Made by a program: the position numbers and the translations under genes. Under the pieces are notes generated by a model, which worked only from the letters and a program-made list of their open reading frames with translations, was not told where the DNA came from and did not search any database. A DNA stretch of 64,000 nucleotides. Source: Elusimicrobia bacterium GWA2_61_42. GTDB lineage: Bacteria; Elusimicrobiota; Elusimicrobia; Elusimicrobiales; UBA9959. This document shows, in pieces, positions 42,850-50,529 of this stretch. The stretch is from positions 29,733 through 93,732 of the forward strand of contig MGTU01000022.1 of NCBI GenBank assembly GCA_001799615.1. Reading direction: 5' to 3'. Each line of letters begins with the position of its first letter. Positions within the stretch are counted from its first letter, which is position 1.

Positions 42850-44669
42850 ACCTGGCCGTCTTGCTGCTGTTCGCCGGCCTGGCCTCCGTCCTGGGGGGGA
42901 AGGCGCTCAGGCTGGCCGGGGCTTCGGACCTGGGCGAAGGCGAGGCTTTCTTCTTTTCGTTCGGGGCCGGCATAATAATAATTTCCTACCTGGTTTTGTT
43001 CGCCGGCCTGGCCGGGGCGCTGAAGCCGCTGTATTTTATCGTCGCGGCGGCGGCGGCCGCGGCGGCCTGGCGCAAGGAGCTGGCCGCTGCGGCCGGCCTG
43101 GCCTGGAAAGAGCTGCTGGCCTTCTGGCGCGAAGAGAGAAGCGCGTTCGATTCCGTGCTGCTGGCGATACTCGCGGTGACCGTGATCTCCAATATATTCT
43201 TTAACTACGCGCCGCCGACCGGCGAGGACGAGCTCATCTACCACCTGAGCCTGCCGGCCAGGTATCTGCGGCACGGCAGGATCTTCAACGATCCCTACGA
43301 CCCTTTCTCCGGATTTTTCCTTACCCTGAACCTGGCGTACATCCCCCTGATGGCGCTGAAAAGCGCGCTGACGGCTAAGCTGCTCAGCGTTTTCTTCGGC
43401 GTGATGGACTGCGCGCTGCTGTATTTCCTGGCGAGGACCTTCGTCGGGGCCAGGTACGCGCTGCTGGCCGCCGCCCTGTTCTACACGTCGCCGATGACCA
43501 TCGGCCTGTCCGGGACGGGCAAGATAGACCTGGGCCTGACCTATTACGCGCTGCTGGCGTTTTTTTCCTGGCTGAGGTACAAAGACGCCGCAGCGCCCGG
43601 CGCCGAGAAAAAATGGCTGATCCTGTTCATGTTCGCCGCCGGGGCCCTGGCGGCCGGCAAGATGACCGGCCCCTTCTTCGCCGTGGCCCTGGGGCTGATG
43701 CTGGGCGGCGTCCTCCTCGTTAAAAAGAAAACCCCGGCCGGCTGCCTGCGGCTCCTGGGCGCCTACGGCCTGGTGGTAACGGCTTTCCTGCTGCCCTGGC
43801 TGGTAAAGAACCTGGTCTGGACGGGCAATCCCCTGTACCCGGCCCGCCTGCCGTGGGGGCTGCCTTACGACGAAGCCTTCTCTTGCCTGCTGTCCGCCAA
43901 GGCCTCCGTGAGCCCCCTCGCCCTGGCGGAAAAATATTTCTTCGACCTTATCACCGGCACCGGCTATGTGATAGCCGCGTTCCTCCCCGTCTACCTGTTC
44001 CTCGGCGGGAAGGACCGGCAGGTCAACGCGCTGCTGGCCTTCCCCGCGGTGTTCCTCCCCGTTATTTTCGTGTCCGGGTACGCGCTGGACATGGCCAGGT
44101 ATTCGCACGCCTGCTACGCCGTGTTCGCCGTCGCCGCGGCGTACGCCGTCCTGCGCACGGCGCAGGAGCACCCGGGCCTGAAGGCGCCCGTGCTCGTCCT
44201 GGCCGCGGCCCTGATAGTCCTGCCCAACGCGCTGATGAGCGTCTACTTCGGAGTTAAACGGATCCCCTTCGCCCTGGGGCTGCAGACCGAAGACCAATAC
44301 CTGGGGCGGGAATATGAAGCGGAAGGCTGGCCGGTGGTGCGCTGGGTCGCGCAGAACGTGCCGGAGAAAGACGCGGTGCTCGTCCTGGGCGACGTTTTTT
44401 TCAGGACCTATTATTATAAGCAGAGGATCATAGCCGGGAACCGTCCCAGCCTCCTGGAGCTGCCGTTCAGCGAGGCCAGGAAGTTCCTGGCGGAGAACGG
44501 CATCAGGTATATTATTTTAGATAAAGGGCGCTATTCTTTAGAGGGCGGGGTCTATCGGAACAAGGCCTACGGCTGGCTTTCCGTTCACTGGTTCAAGGAC
44601 GACAGCATCTCCAACTACTTCGACCTGGCTTACTCCGGCGGCGACATCGCCGTCTACCGGGCCCGTTAG
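42837..44669 (+). CDS. GT39-like membrane glycosyltransferase
   Basis: 610 residues with about twelve hydrophobic helices. The first large loop contains the acidic TGEDELIYHLSLPARYL near residue 125, the position of the catalytic acidic pair in GT39/PMT-type enzymes; a soluble C-terminal domain of about 130 residues follows the helices. It should transfer a sugar from a polyprenyl phosphate outside the membrane. Converges with the gene at 44666, with overlapping stops and no terminator between. Confidence 0.78.
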   Translation: MLLLDLAVLLLFAGLASVLGGKALRLAGASDLGEGEAFFFSFGAGIIIISYLVLFAGLAGALKPLYFIVAAAAAAAAWRKELAAAAGLAWKELLAFWREERSAFDSVLLAILAVTVISNIFFNYAPPTGEDELIYHLSLPARYLRHGRIFNDPYDPFSGFFLTLNLAYIPLMALKSALTAKLLSVFFGVMDCALLYFLARTFVGARYALLAAALFYTSPMTIGLSGTGKIDLGLTYYALLAFFSWLRYKDAAAPGAEKKWLILFMFAAGALAAGKMTGPFFAVALGLMLGGVLLVKKKTPAGCLRLLGAYGLVVTAFLLPWLVKNLVWTGNPLYPARLPWGLPYDEAFSCLLSAKASVSPLALAEKYFFDLITGTGYVIAAFLPVYLFLGGKDRQVNALLAFPAVFLPVIFVSGYALDMARYSHACYAVFAVAAAYAVLRTAQEHPGLKAPVLVLAAALIVLPNALMSVYFGVKRIPFALGLQTEDQYLGREYEAEGWPVVRWVAQNVPEKDAVLVLGDVFFRTYYYKQRIIAGNRPSLLELPFSEARKFLAENGIRYIILDKGRYSLEGGVYRNKAYGWLSVHWFKDDSISNYFDLAYSGGDIAVYRAR

Positions 44670-45883
44670 GCCGGCCGGCGCAGCAGCCGGCCATACCCTT
44701 CCGAAAGCGCGTAAGCCGCTAACATTATCACATAAGGATCTATGGGCACCCTGTAGCGCAGGGTCACCACGAAGAACAGGTGCACCGCCGTGTAGGAGGC
44801 GAACAGCGCCAGCAGCAGCGAGGTCTTTTTGAACGCGGGCAGCGCAAGGAAGAACCCTATGACCGCCAGCGGGATGTAGAGCCCGGAGGTGGCCATGGCC
44901 GCGGCTTTCTCCCAGCCGTAAGCTATCACCGGGTAAAGCCTCCAGAAATGAATGAACCGCTTGTAGAGCAGCCAGGTGAACTTGTCCGGGTTGTCTTTTA
45001 TCCACCCCAGCGCCTTTTCTTTGCAGTACTTGTCCCGCTCCGGCAGCGGCAGGGCCGCCACGGCCGCCCAGTCGGGCGGCAGGAACTGGTCCACGCTCTT
45101 CTGCCCCGGGCCTTTTAACAGGTCCCCGGTGGTCTCGTTGAGCAAAGCTTCGTCGCAGGCGGAGCCGTACAGGCTGAACCACGGCGTGCTGACGGGCATG
45201 ACGTAGCCTTTGTCGTAATGGAAGTAGTTGCGCAGGGTCCAGGGGGCGATGGTCAGCAGGGTAAAGACGCCGACGAGGAAACCGGTCCGGAACCTGCTGG
45301 TCTGCCACCAGAGCCAGCCGCAGGCCAGCAGGAAAAAGGGCAGCACCACCGACTTGGTCAGCCCGGCGCAGCCTATCAGCACGCCGGTCAGCGCCAGGTT
45401 CTTCCAGGCCGCGTTCTCGGCGGTTTTAACCACCGCCAGGATCGCCGCGGAAATTATGAAGGCGAGGAAGGTCTCGCTGATGAGGTCGCCGGTGTAGGCT
45501 ATCAGGTAAGGGTAGCAGGCGGTAAGCGCTGCGGCGATGCGGGCGGTCCGGGGGTTAAGCAGCGCCTTGGCCGTGAGGTAAGTGAAGAGGACGGTGGCCG
45601 TGCCCAGCACGGCGTTGAGGACCTTGGCCGCCATTATGGATTTTCCGAAAACCGAGAAAACCCCGGCCAGGTAGAACGCGTAGCCCGGCGGGCGCCAGGA
45701 ATTGCCGAAACCGCTCCCCGTGGCTATGGCCCAGCCGCTGCTCATCCAGTCCCCGGCGTCGGGGGAGAGCCCGCCCGTCCCGGTCTTGAGCACGAAAGCC
45801 AGCCGCAGCAGGAAAGAAACGCCCAGCGCCGCGTACAGGAAATTCCTTTCGGCCTCAAGCCAGCCGCGGATCTTTTTGAACAT
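44666..45883 (-). CDS. GT39-family membrane glycosyltransferase
   Basis: 405 residues with about ten helices. SPDAGDWMSSGWAIATGSGFGNSWRPPGYAFYLAGVF near residue 40-75 contains the Asp and Pro-Pro-Gly-Tyr features of PMT_2/GT39 enzymes, and ISETFLAF near 135 a second family feature. A short basic C-terminus follows. The upstream gene on the same strand is a polyprenyl-phosphate GT2 enzyme (gap 28 bases), a natural donor-maker for it. Acceptor unknown. Confidence 0.8.
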   Translation of the reverse strand: MFKKIRGWLEAERNFLYAALGVSFLLRLAFVLKTGTGGLSPDAGDWMSSGWAIATGSGFGNSWRPPGYAFYLAGVFSVFGKSIMAAKVLNAVLGTATVLFTYLTAKALLNPRTARIAAALTACYPYLIAYTGDLISETFLAFIISAAILAVVKTAENAAWKNLALTGVLIGCAGLTKSVVLPFFLLACGWLWWQTSRFRTGFLVGVFTLLTIAPWTLRNYFHYDKGYVMPVSTPWFSLYGSACDEALLNETTGDLLKGPGQKSVDQFLPPDWAAVAALPLPERDKYCKEKALGWIKDNPDKFTWLLYKRFIHFWRLYPVIAYGWEKAAAMATSGLYIPLAVIGFFLALPAFKKTSLLLALFASYTAVHLFFVVTLRYRVPIDPYVIMLAAYALSEGYGRLLRRPA

Positions 45884-45911
45884 ACGAGGTCAGAATCCTT
45901 GCCGCGGCCCG

Positions 45912-46871
45912 CTACTTGTTGCCCTGTTCCATGTCGAACAGCATGGCGAACAGCAGGAACTGCGTGCCGGAGATTATCATCAGGGCCACCAGGATGGAGC
46001 GGGGGGCCGTCACCGCGTAGCCGCCGCAGAGCAGCTTGTCGTACACCAGGTAAAGGCCGGCGAGCAGCCCGGCGGGCAGCAGCAGCAGGGCCAGGTAGTA
46101 GAAGAATACCAGCGGGTGGAAGTCGCGGTACATGTACTTGAAGTTTATCCGCCAGAAGAAGTTCTTCACCAGCATGGGCGAGACCTTCATGGCGTAGTTG
46201 AAGCCCTTGATCTGGCTCTGGCGCTCGCCGGGCAGGTAGACGGCCGTGCGCGGGATGTCCGTGAGGCGCAGGCTGTAGGCGTTGAGCCGCACCAGGAAGT
46301 CCATCGGGTAGCCGTAGCCCTTCCAGGCCTTATCCCAGTTTATGGTCTCTATGGCTTTTTTCGTTATGGCGGTGTAGCCGTCCACTACGTCCATGGTCTT
46401 GTAATAGCCGGAAGCCATCTTGGTCAGCGCGGTTATCAGCCAGTTGGCGAACAGGCGGAGCCTGGGCATTTTGGCAAGGGTGTCTTCCAGCTTCGAGTCC
46501 AGGAAACGGTTGCCCTTGGCGTAGTCGGCCTTGCCGTCTATAAGGGGGTCCAGGAACTGCGCGGCTTCCGACAGCTGCATCTGGTTGTCGCCGCCCACTA
46601 CCATGGCTATGTCGTAGCCGTCGGCGGCCGACTGCCTGTAGCCGGTTATGATGCCGCCGCCGGGGCCCTGGTTGACGGTATGGCGCAGCAGCGTCACGCG
46701 GGGGTCCTTCTTCGCGTACTCCAGCACCACCTGCGCCTGCCGGTCCGGGCTGACGTCGTCCACCACGTAAACTTTGTCTATCAGCGCCGGCACGCCCTCC
46801 AGGGTATGGAGTATGAGTTTTTCCTCGTTGTAGGCCGGTATGACCAGAGATATTTTTTTGTCGCGGTACAT
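45912..46871 (-). CDS. GT2 glycosyltransferase with two C-terminal helices
   Basis: 319 residues. The family-2 domain has VIPAYNEEKLI near residue 12, DDVSPD near 38 and VVGGDNQMQLSE near 90. Two hydrophobic helices near 235-260 and 285-310 anchor it. Dolichol- or undecaprenyl-phosphate glucosyl- and mannosyltransferases have this form. AGGGGAA precedes the ATG. It would supply the GT39 enzyme downstream. Confidence 0.87.
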   Translation of the reverse strand: MYRDKKISLVIPAYNEEKLILHTLEGVPALIDKVYVVDDVSPDRQAQVVLEYAKKDPRVTLLRHTVNQGPGGGIITGYRQSAADGYDIAMVVGGDNQMQLSEAAQFLDPLIDGKADYAKGNRFLDSKLEDTLAKMPRLRLFANWLITALTKMASGYYKTMDVVDGYTAITKKAIETINWDKAWKGYGYPMDFLVRLNAYSLRLTDIPRTAVYLPGERQSQIKGFNYAMKVSPMLVKNFFWRINFKYMYRDFHPLVFFYYLALLLLPAGLLAGLYLVYDKLLCGGYAVTAPRSILVALMIISGTQFLLFAMLFDMEQGNK

Positions 46872-46976
46872 GTATTTCCCCTATAGAAGTCTATATAATA
46901 ACCTCTTTTGCCCCGCCTAGGCAAATAGCCCTGTAATATTATTATCAAGATAATGATAAAATAGAATCTGCAAAGC
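46872..46976. promoter_or_regulatory. Divergent promoter region of two glycan operons
   Basis: 105 bases between the GT2 gene (minus) and the WbpB-like gene (plus). On the minus strand TATTAT at 46895-46900 could be the -10; on the plus strand TAAAAT at 46957-46962 lies 14 bases before ATG 46977. The middle (46936-46960) is an AT-rich stretch with a TTATCA-AGA-TAATGATAA half-palindrome, a possible operator. Neither promoter has a clear -35. Confidence 0.4.
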
Positions 46977-48050
46977 ATGACCCCTAAACCTGAACTTAAA
47001 TTCGCGCTGGTAGGCTGCGGGCGCATAGCCAAAAGGCACTCGGAACTGCTGGGCAACCGGCAGATAGCCGGGGCGGCCCTCGCGGCCGTCTGCGACGTAG
47101 TGCCGCAGCGGGCCCGGGCCATGGGTGAAAAGTTCGGCGTGCCTTTCTACACGGACATGCGCGAGATGATGGAGAAAACTCCGGTGGACGCGGTCTCGGT
47201 GCTGACCGAGAGCGGCAACCACGCCCGCCACGTGGTCCCGCTGGCCGCGTACGGCAAGCACATCGTGGTGGAAAAACCCATGGCGCTGACCCTGGACGAC
47301 GCGGACGCCATGATAAAGGCCTGCGGCGACGCGGGCGTAAAACTTTTTGTGGTCAAGCAGAACCGCTTTAACCTGCCGGTGGTAAAATTGCGGGAGGCCC
47401 TGGAGGCGGGGCGCTTCGGCAAGCTGGTGCTGGGCACCGTGCGCGTGCGCTGGTGCCGGGAGCAGGCCTATTACGACCAGGACAAGTGGCGCGGTACCTG
47501 GGCGCTGGACGGCGGCGTGCTGGCCAACCAGGCCAGCCACCACGTGGACCTGCTGGAGTGGATGATGGGAGAGGTGGAAGGCGTGTACGCCATGTCCGCC
47601 ACGGCCCTGGTAAAGATCGAGACCGAGGACACCGCCGTAGTGACGCTGCGCTTCCGCAACGGGGCGCTGGGCGTCATAGAGGCCACTACGGCCGCGCGCC
47701 CCAGGGACCTGGAAGGGTCCATCTCTATTTTAGGCGAGACCGGCACCGTGGAGATCGGCGGCTTCGCCGTCAACCAGCTGAAGACCTGGAATTTCCGCAG
47801 GCCCGAGCCGGGCGACGCCGAGGTGACGGCCAAGTATTCCGTGAACCCGCCCGACGTGTACGGCTTCGGCCATAAGGCCTATTACGAGCACGTGGTGGAC
47901 TGCATAAACAACGACAGCCGGCAGCTGGTGGACGGCATAGAAGGCCGCAAAAGCCTGGAGTTGATAGCCGGCATCTACGAATCCATAGAGACCAAGCGCG
48001 AGGTCAGCCTGCGCTCGCGCCCGAAGAAAACCCGCCTTGGAGGCCCCTGA
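46977..48050 (+). CDS. Gfo/Idh/MocA sugar-nucleotide dehydrogenase, WbpB/WlbA-like
   Basis: 357 residues. Rossmann motif VGCGRIAKRH near residue 12, the family EKPMAL near 99 and the DGGVLANQASHHVDLLEWM segment near 180, with the catalytic Lys and His typical of WlbA, an NAD-dependent 3-dehydrogenase of UDP-GlcNAcA. The VVKQNRFNLPV stretch is close to WlbA. The next two genes encode the acetyltransferase and aminotransferase of the same pathway, giving strong support. The product would be UDP-3-keto-GlcNAc-uronate. No WbpA or WbpI homologue is in the window. Confidence 0.87.
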   Translation: MTPKPELKFALVGCGRIAKRHSELLGNRQIAGAALAAVCDVVPQRARAMGEKFGVPFYTDMREMMEKTPVDAVSVLTESGNHARHVVPLAAYGKHIVVEKPMALTLDDADAMIKACGDAGVKLFVVKQNRFNLPVVKLREALEAGRFGKLVLGTVRVRWCREQAYYDQDKWRGTWALDGGVLANQASHHVDLLEWMMGEVEGVYAMSATALVKIETEDTAVVTLRFRNGALGVIEATTAARPRDLEGSISILGETGTVEIGGFAVNQLKTWNFRRPEPGDAEVTAKYSVNPPDVYGFGHKAYYEHVVDCINNDSRQLVDGIEGRKSLELIAGIYESIETKREVSLRSRPKKTRLGGP

Positions 48051-48051
48051 G

Positions 48052-48522
48052 ATGGCTAAACCCGAGATCAAGCTGGCCGGCATAGCGGACGTTAAATTCG
48101 GTGAGGGCGTCAAAGTGATCGGCCCCTGCAACCTGTACGGCTGCTCCATAGGCGACGACACCTTTATCGGGCCTTTCGTGGAGATACAGAAGTCCGCAGC
48201 CGTCGGCAAACGCTGCAAGGTGCAGTCCCACGCTTTCATCTGCGAGCTGGTCACCATCGGCGACGACTGCTTTATAGGCCACGGCGTGATGTTCATAAAC
48301 GACACCTTCGCCTCCGGCGGCCCCGCCGGCGGCCGCAAAGAGTTCTGGAAAGCCACCGTCATAGGGGACAAGGTTTCCATAGGTTCCAACGCCACCATCC
48401 TGCCGGTCAGCGTGGCCGCGGGCACGGTCATCGGCGCGGGCGCGGTGGTCACGAAAGACATTACGAAGCCGGGGGTCTACGCCGGTAACCCGGCCCGGCT
48501 CATAAAGGAACTGCCTAAATGA
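48052..48522 (+). CDS. Hexapeptide-repeat acetyltransferase, WbpD/WlbB-like
   Basis: 156 residues, left-handed beta-helix of hexapeptide repeats (VKVIGPCNLYGCSIGDDTFIGPFVEI and onward), with the catalytic His in a GHGVMFIND motif near residue 82 and AGTVIGAGAVVTKDI near 123. WbpD-type enzymes N-acetylate the 3-amino group of the sugar made by the aminotransferase. ATG 48052 follows GGAGG (48039-48043); a TTG start at 48037 would lack a binding site. Stop overlaps the next start (ATGA). Confidence 0.87.
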   Translation: MAKPEIKLAGIADVKFGEGVKVIGPCNLYGCSIGDDTFIGPFVEIQKSAAVGKRCKVQSHAFICELVTIGDDCFIGHGVMFINDTFASGGPAGGRKEFWKATVIGDKVSIGSNATILPVSVAAGTVIGAGAVVTKDITKPGVYAGNPARLIKELPK

Positions 48523-49640
48523 GTTCAAAACAGGTTAAAGTCCCGTTCGCCGACCTGCACGCCCAGTACCTCACCATAAAAAAAGAAACGGACGCCGCCA
48601 TCGCCGAGGTCATAAGGACTTCGGCTTTCATCCGCGGCCCGTACGTGGACGCTTTCGAGCGCGAGTTCGCCGCGCTTATCGGGGCGCCGCACTGCGTGTC
48701 GTGCGGCAACGGCACCGACGCGCTGTATATCGCCATGCGGGCGCTGGGCGTAAAGCCCGGGGACGAGGTCATCACATCGGCCCATTCCTGGATAGCCACC
48801 AGCGAGACCGTAACGCAGGCAGGCGGCAGCGTGGTTTTCTGCGACACCGACGAGGATACCTTTACTATAGACCCCGCCGGCATAGAGGCTAAAATAACGC
48901 CCCGCACCGTGGGCATCATCCCCGTGCACCTGTACGGGCAGGCGGCGGACATGGGCGCCATTATGGCCCTGGCCGCCAAACACCGCCTTTGGGTGCTGGA
49001 GGATTGCGCGCAGGCCCACCTGGCCCGCTGCGGCGGCAGGACGGTCGGAACTTTCGGCAGCGCGGCCGCTTTCTCTTTCTACCCCGGCAAGAACCTGGGC
49101 GCCATGGGCGACGCCGGCGCGATCCTGACCTCCGACGGGGTGCTGGCCGAGCGCATGGCCATGCTGGCCCGGCACGGCGGGCTCGTGAAAGGCGACCACC
49201 GCATAGAGGGCGTCAACAGCCGCCTGGACGGCCTGCAGGCGGCCGTGCTGTCGGTTAAAATGAAAAGTCTGGCGGCCTGGACCGCGGCGCGGCGGCGCCT
49301 GGCCGGCGTCTACGACAGGGAACTGGCCGGCATAGAGGGGCTGGATATTCCGATAACAGCGGGCGGGCACGAGCACGTCTACCATCTTTACGTGGTGCGG
49401 CACGCGCGCCGCGACGAGTTGAAAAAATTCCTGGCCGAGCGGGGCATAGAGACGGTCATCAATTACCCCGTCGCGCTGCCTTTCCTGCCCGCCTACGCCC
49501 GCCTGGGCGCGCGGCCGGAGGAGTTCCCTAACGCGTACCGCCATCAATCCACGGTGCTTTCGCTGCCTATTTATCCGGAGATGACAGCGGCCCAGCAGGC
49601 CGCCGTGATCGACGCCGTTAAGACCTTCTGCGGCGCCTGA
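48519..49640 (+). CDS. DegT/DnrJ/EryC1 aminotransferase, WbpE-like
   Basis: 373 residues, PLP-dependent sugar aminotransferase. CGNGTDALYIAMRAL near residue 65, EDCAQAHLA near 164, the PLP Lys in FYPGKNLGAMGDAG near 185 and EGVNSRLDGLQAAVL near 227. With the WbpB-like dehydrogenase and WbpD-like acetyltransferase it should complete synthesis of a UDP-2,3-diacetamido-2,3-dideoxy-glucuronate, found in O-antigens. It also resembles the two other DegT aminotransferases of this region (57316 and 59999). The exact sugar is inferred from gene order. Confidence 0.88.
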   Translation: MSSKQVKVPFADLHAQYLTIKKETDAAIAEVIRTSAFIRGPYVDAFEREFAALIGAPHCVSCGNGTDALYIAMRALGVKPGDEVITSAHSWIATSETVTQAGGSVVFCDTDEDTFTIDPAGIEAKITPRTVGIIPVHLYGQAADMGAIMALAAKHRLWVLEDCAQAHLARCGGRTVGTFGSAAAFSFYPGKNLGAMGDAGAILTSDGVLAERMAMLARHGGLVKGDHRIEGVNSRLDGLQAAVLSVKMKSLAAWTAARRRLAGVYDRELAGIEGLDIPITAGGHEHVYHLYVVRHARRDELKKFLAERGIETVINYPVALPFLPAYARLGARPEEFPNAYRHQSTVLSLPIYPEMTAAQQAAVIDAVKTFCGA

Positions 49641-49670
49641 CGCCGCCCCGATTGACAGATATCATGGGAC

Positions 49671-49698
49671 TTTGGGCCCCCTTAATAAGGGGCCTAAA
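49671..49698 (+). repeat. Hairpin after the WbpE-like gene
   Basis: TTTGGGCCCC (49671-49680) pairs with GGGGCCTAAA (49689-49698) with one G-U, loop of eight. No T run follows, so it is a weak terminator candidate. Confidence 0.4.
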
Positions 49699-49722
49699 GC
49701 CGCTTCTGCGCCCGCCCCGCAG

Positions 49723-49752
49723 TTGATAAGATTAGTAATAAGGTTTTATATC
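49723..49752 (+). promoter_or_regulatory. Promoter of the secreted protein gene at 49773
   Basis: TTGATA (49723-49728) and TATATC (49747-49752) are 18 bases apart; the leader includes AGGAG (49758-49762) before ATG 49773. Confidence 0.6.
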
Positions 49753-49772
49753 GACCGAGGAGAAAATAAAGA

Positions 49773-50462
49773 ATGAAAATAATAGCTACCGTAGTAACGC
49801 TGCTCTCGCTGAGCCAGTTCGCCGCGGCCGGCGTCAACTTCGACCAGGCCATAGACGTGCAGGGCGCGATAAAGTCCGCCAAGTCCGCCGATGTGTCCGT
49901 CCCCGAGGCCAAGTTCGGCATTCCCGTGTTCTCCACCAGGGACTGCAAGAAAATAACTTTCACCGAGACCAGCCCGCTGGCTTCACCCGAAGTGAAGCTG
50001 GAAAGCCGCGAGGAATACCAGGACTGCCAGAATTTCGGCTACCCGGTAGGCCAGATCTGCACGCCCCGCTTCGAGTACTACCGCGAGAACGCGCAGATAG
50101 TGATCACCGAGCCGCGCCTGCTCGTTCCCGGCCAGACCGAGACTTTCGAAGTCTGCCTCTGGGGCCCGTTCCTCAACCTGAAGCAGGTCACCCCGGCTTA
50201 CAAGTACACGGTAAACCGCGTGCTCAACGTGTTCCGCCTCACCCCGCAGGCCGTGCCCGCCGCGAAGGCCGCCGCCGCGCAGGAGTTCTGCCGGCTGGTG
50301 ATGGACGGCAATTTCTGCGTCTACCAGTGCAAGGACGGCAGCTATATCTCCAAGCCCAATCCTTTCCCGGCCATCCCGGCCCCCAATCCCTGGGTAGGCC
50401 CGATAGTCACCCCCTGCAGGCCCACGGTGCCGTTCACCCCGCTTATCACCATCCAGGACTAA
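49773..50462 (+). CDS. Secreted Cys-containing protein of unknown function
   Basis: 229 residues with a signal peptide (MKIIATVVTLLSLSQFAAA). An Ala- and Lys-rich lead (QGAIKSAKSADVS) and PVFSTRDCKK precede a domain with eight cysteines in pairs (DCK, DCQ, QICTP, EVCLW, EFCRL, FCVYQCKDG, TPCRP), which suggests disulfides. It ends in a Pro-rich, Trp-containing tail. No family recognised. The signal-peptide and PVFS layout recalls the secreted protein at 18437. It has its own promoter and terminator, so it is a single-gene unit in the middle of the glycan region. Confidence 0.8.
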   Translation: MKIIATVVTLLSLSQFAAAGVNFDQAIDVQGAIKSAKSADVSVPEAKFGIPVFSTRDCKKITFTETSPLASPEVKLESREEYQDCQNFGYPVGQICTPRFEYYRENAQIVITEPRLLVPGQTETFEVCLWGPFLNLKQVTPAYKYTVNRVLNVFRLTPQAVPAAKAAAAQEFCRLVMDGNFCVYQCKDGSYISKPNPFPAIPAPNPWVGPIVTPCRPTVPFTPLITIQD

Positions 50463-50480
50463 AAGCGGCGCTTAAACAGA

Positions 50481-50514
50481 AAGAGGGCCGGCTTAACAGC
50501 CGGCCCTCTTTTTT
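50481..50514 (+). terminator. Rho-independent terminator
   Basis: AAGAGGGCCGGC (50481-50492) pairs with GCCGGCCCTCTT (50499-50510), loop six, T run to 50514. It ends the secreted protein gene and may also stop transcription from the asnB side. Confidence 0.9.
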
Positions 50515-50529
50515 ATATCGCGACCGCGC

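Noticed and set aside
49652..49657. Consensus TTGACA -35 box
   Set aside because: No -10 lies 16-18 bases downstream; the working promoter appears to be 49723-49752.
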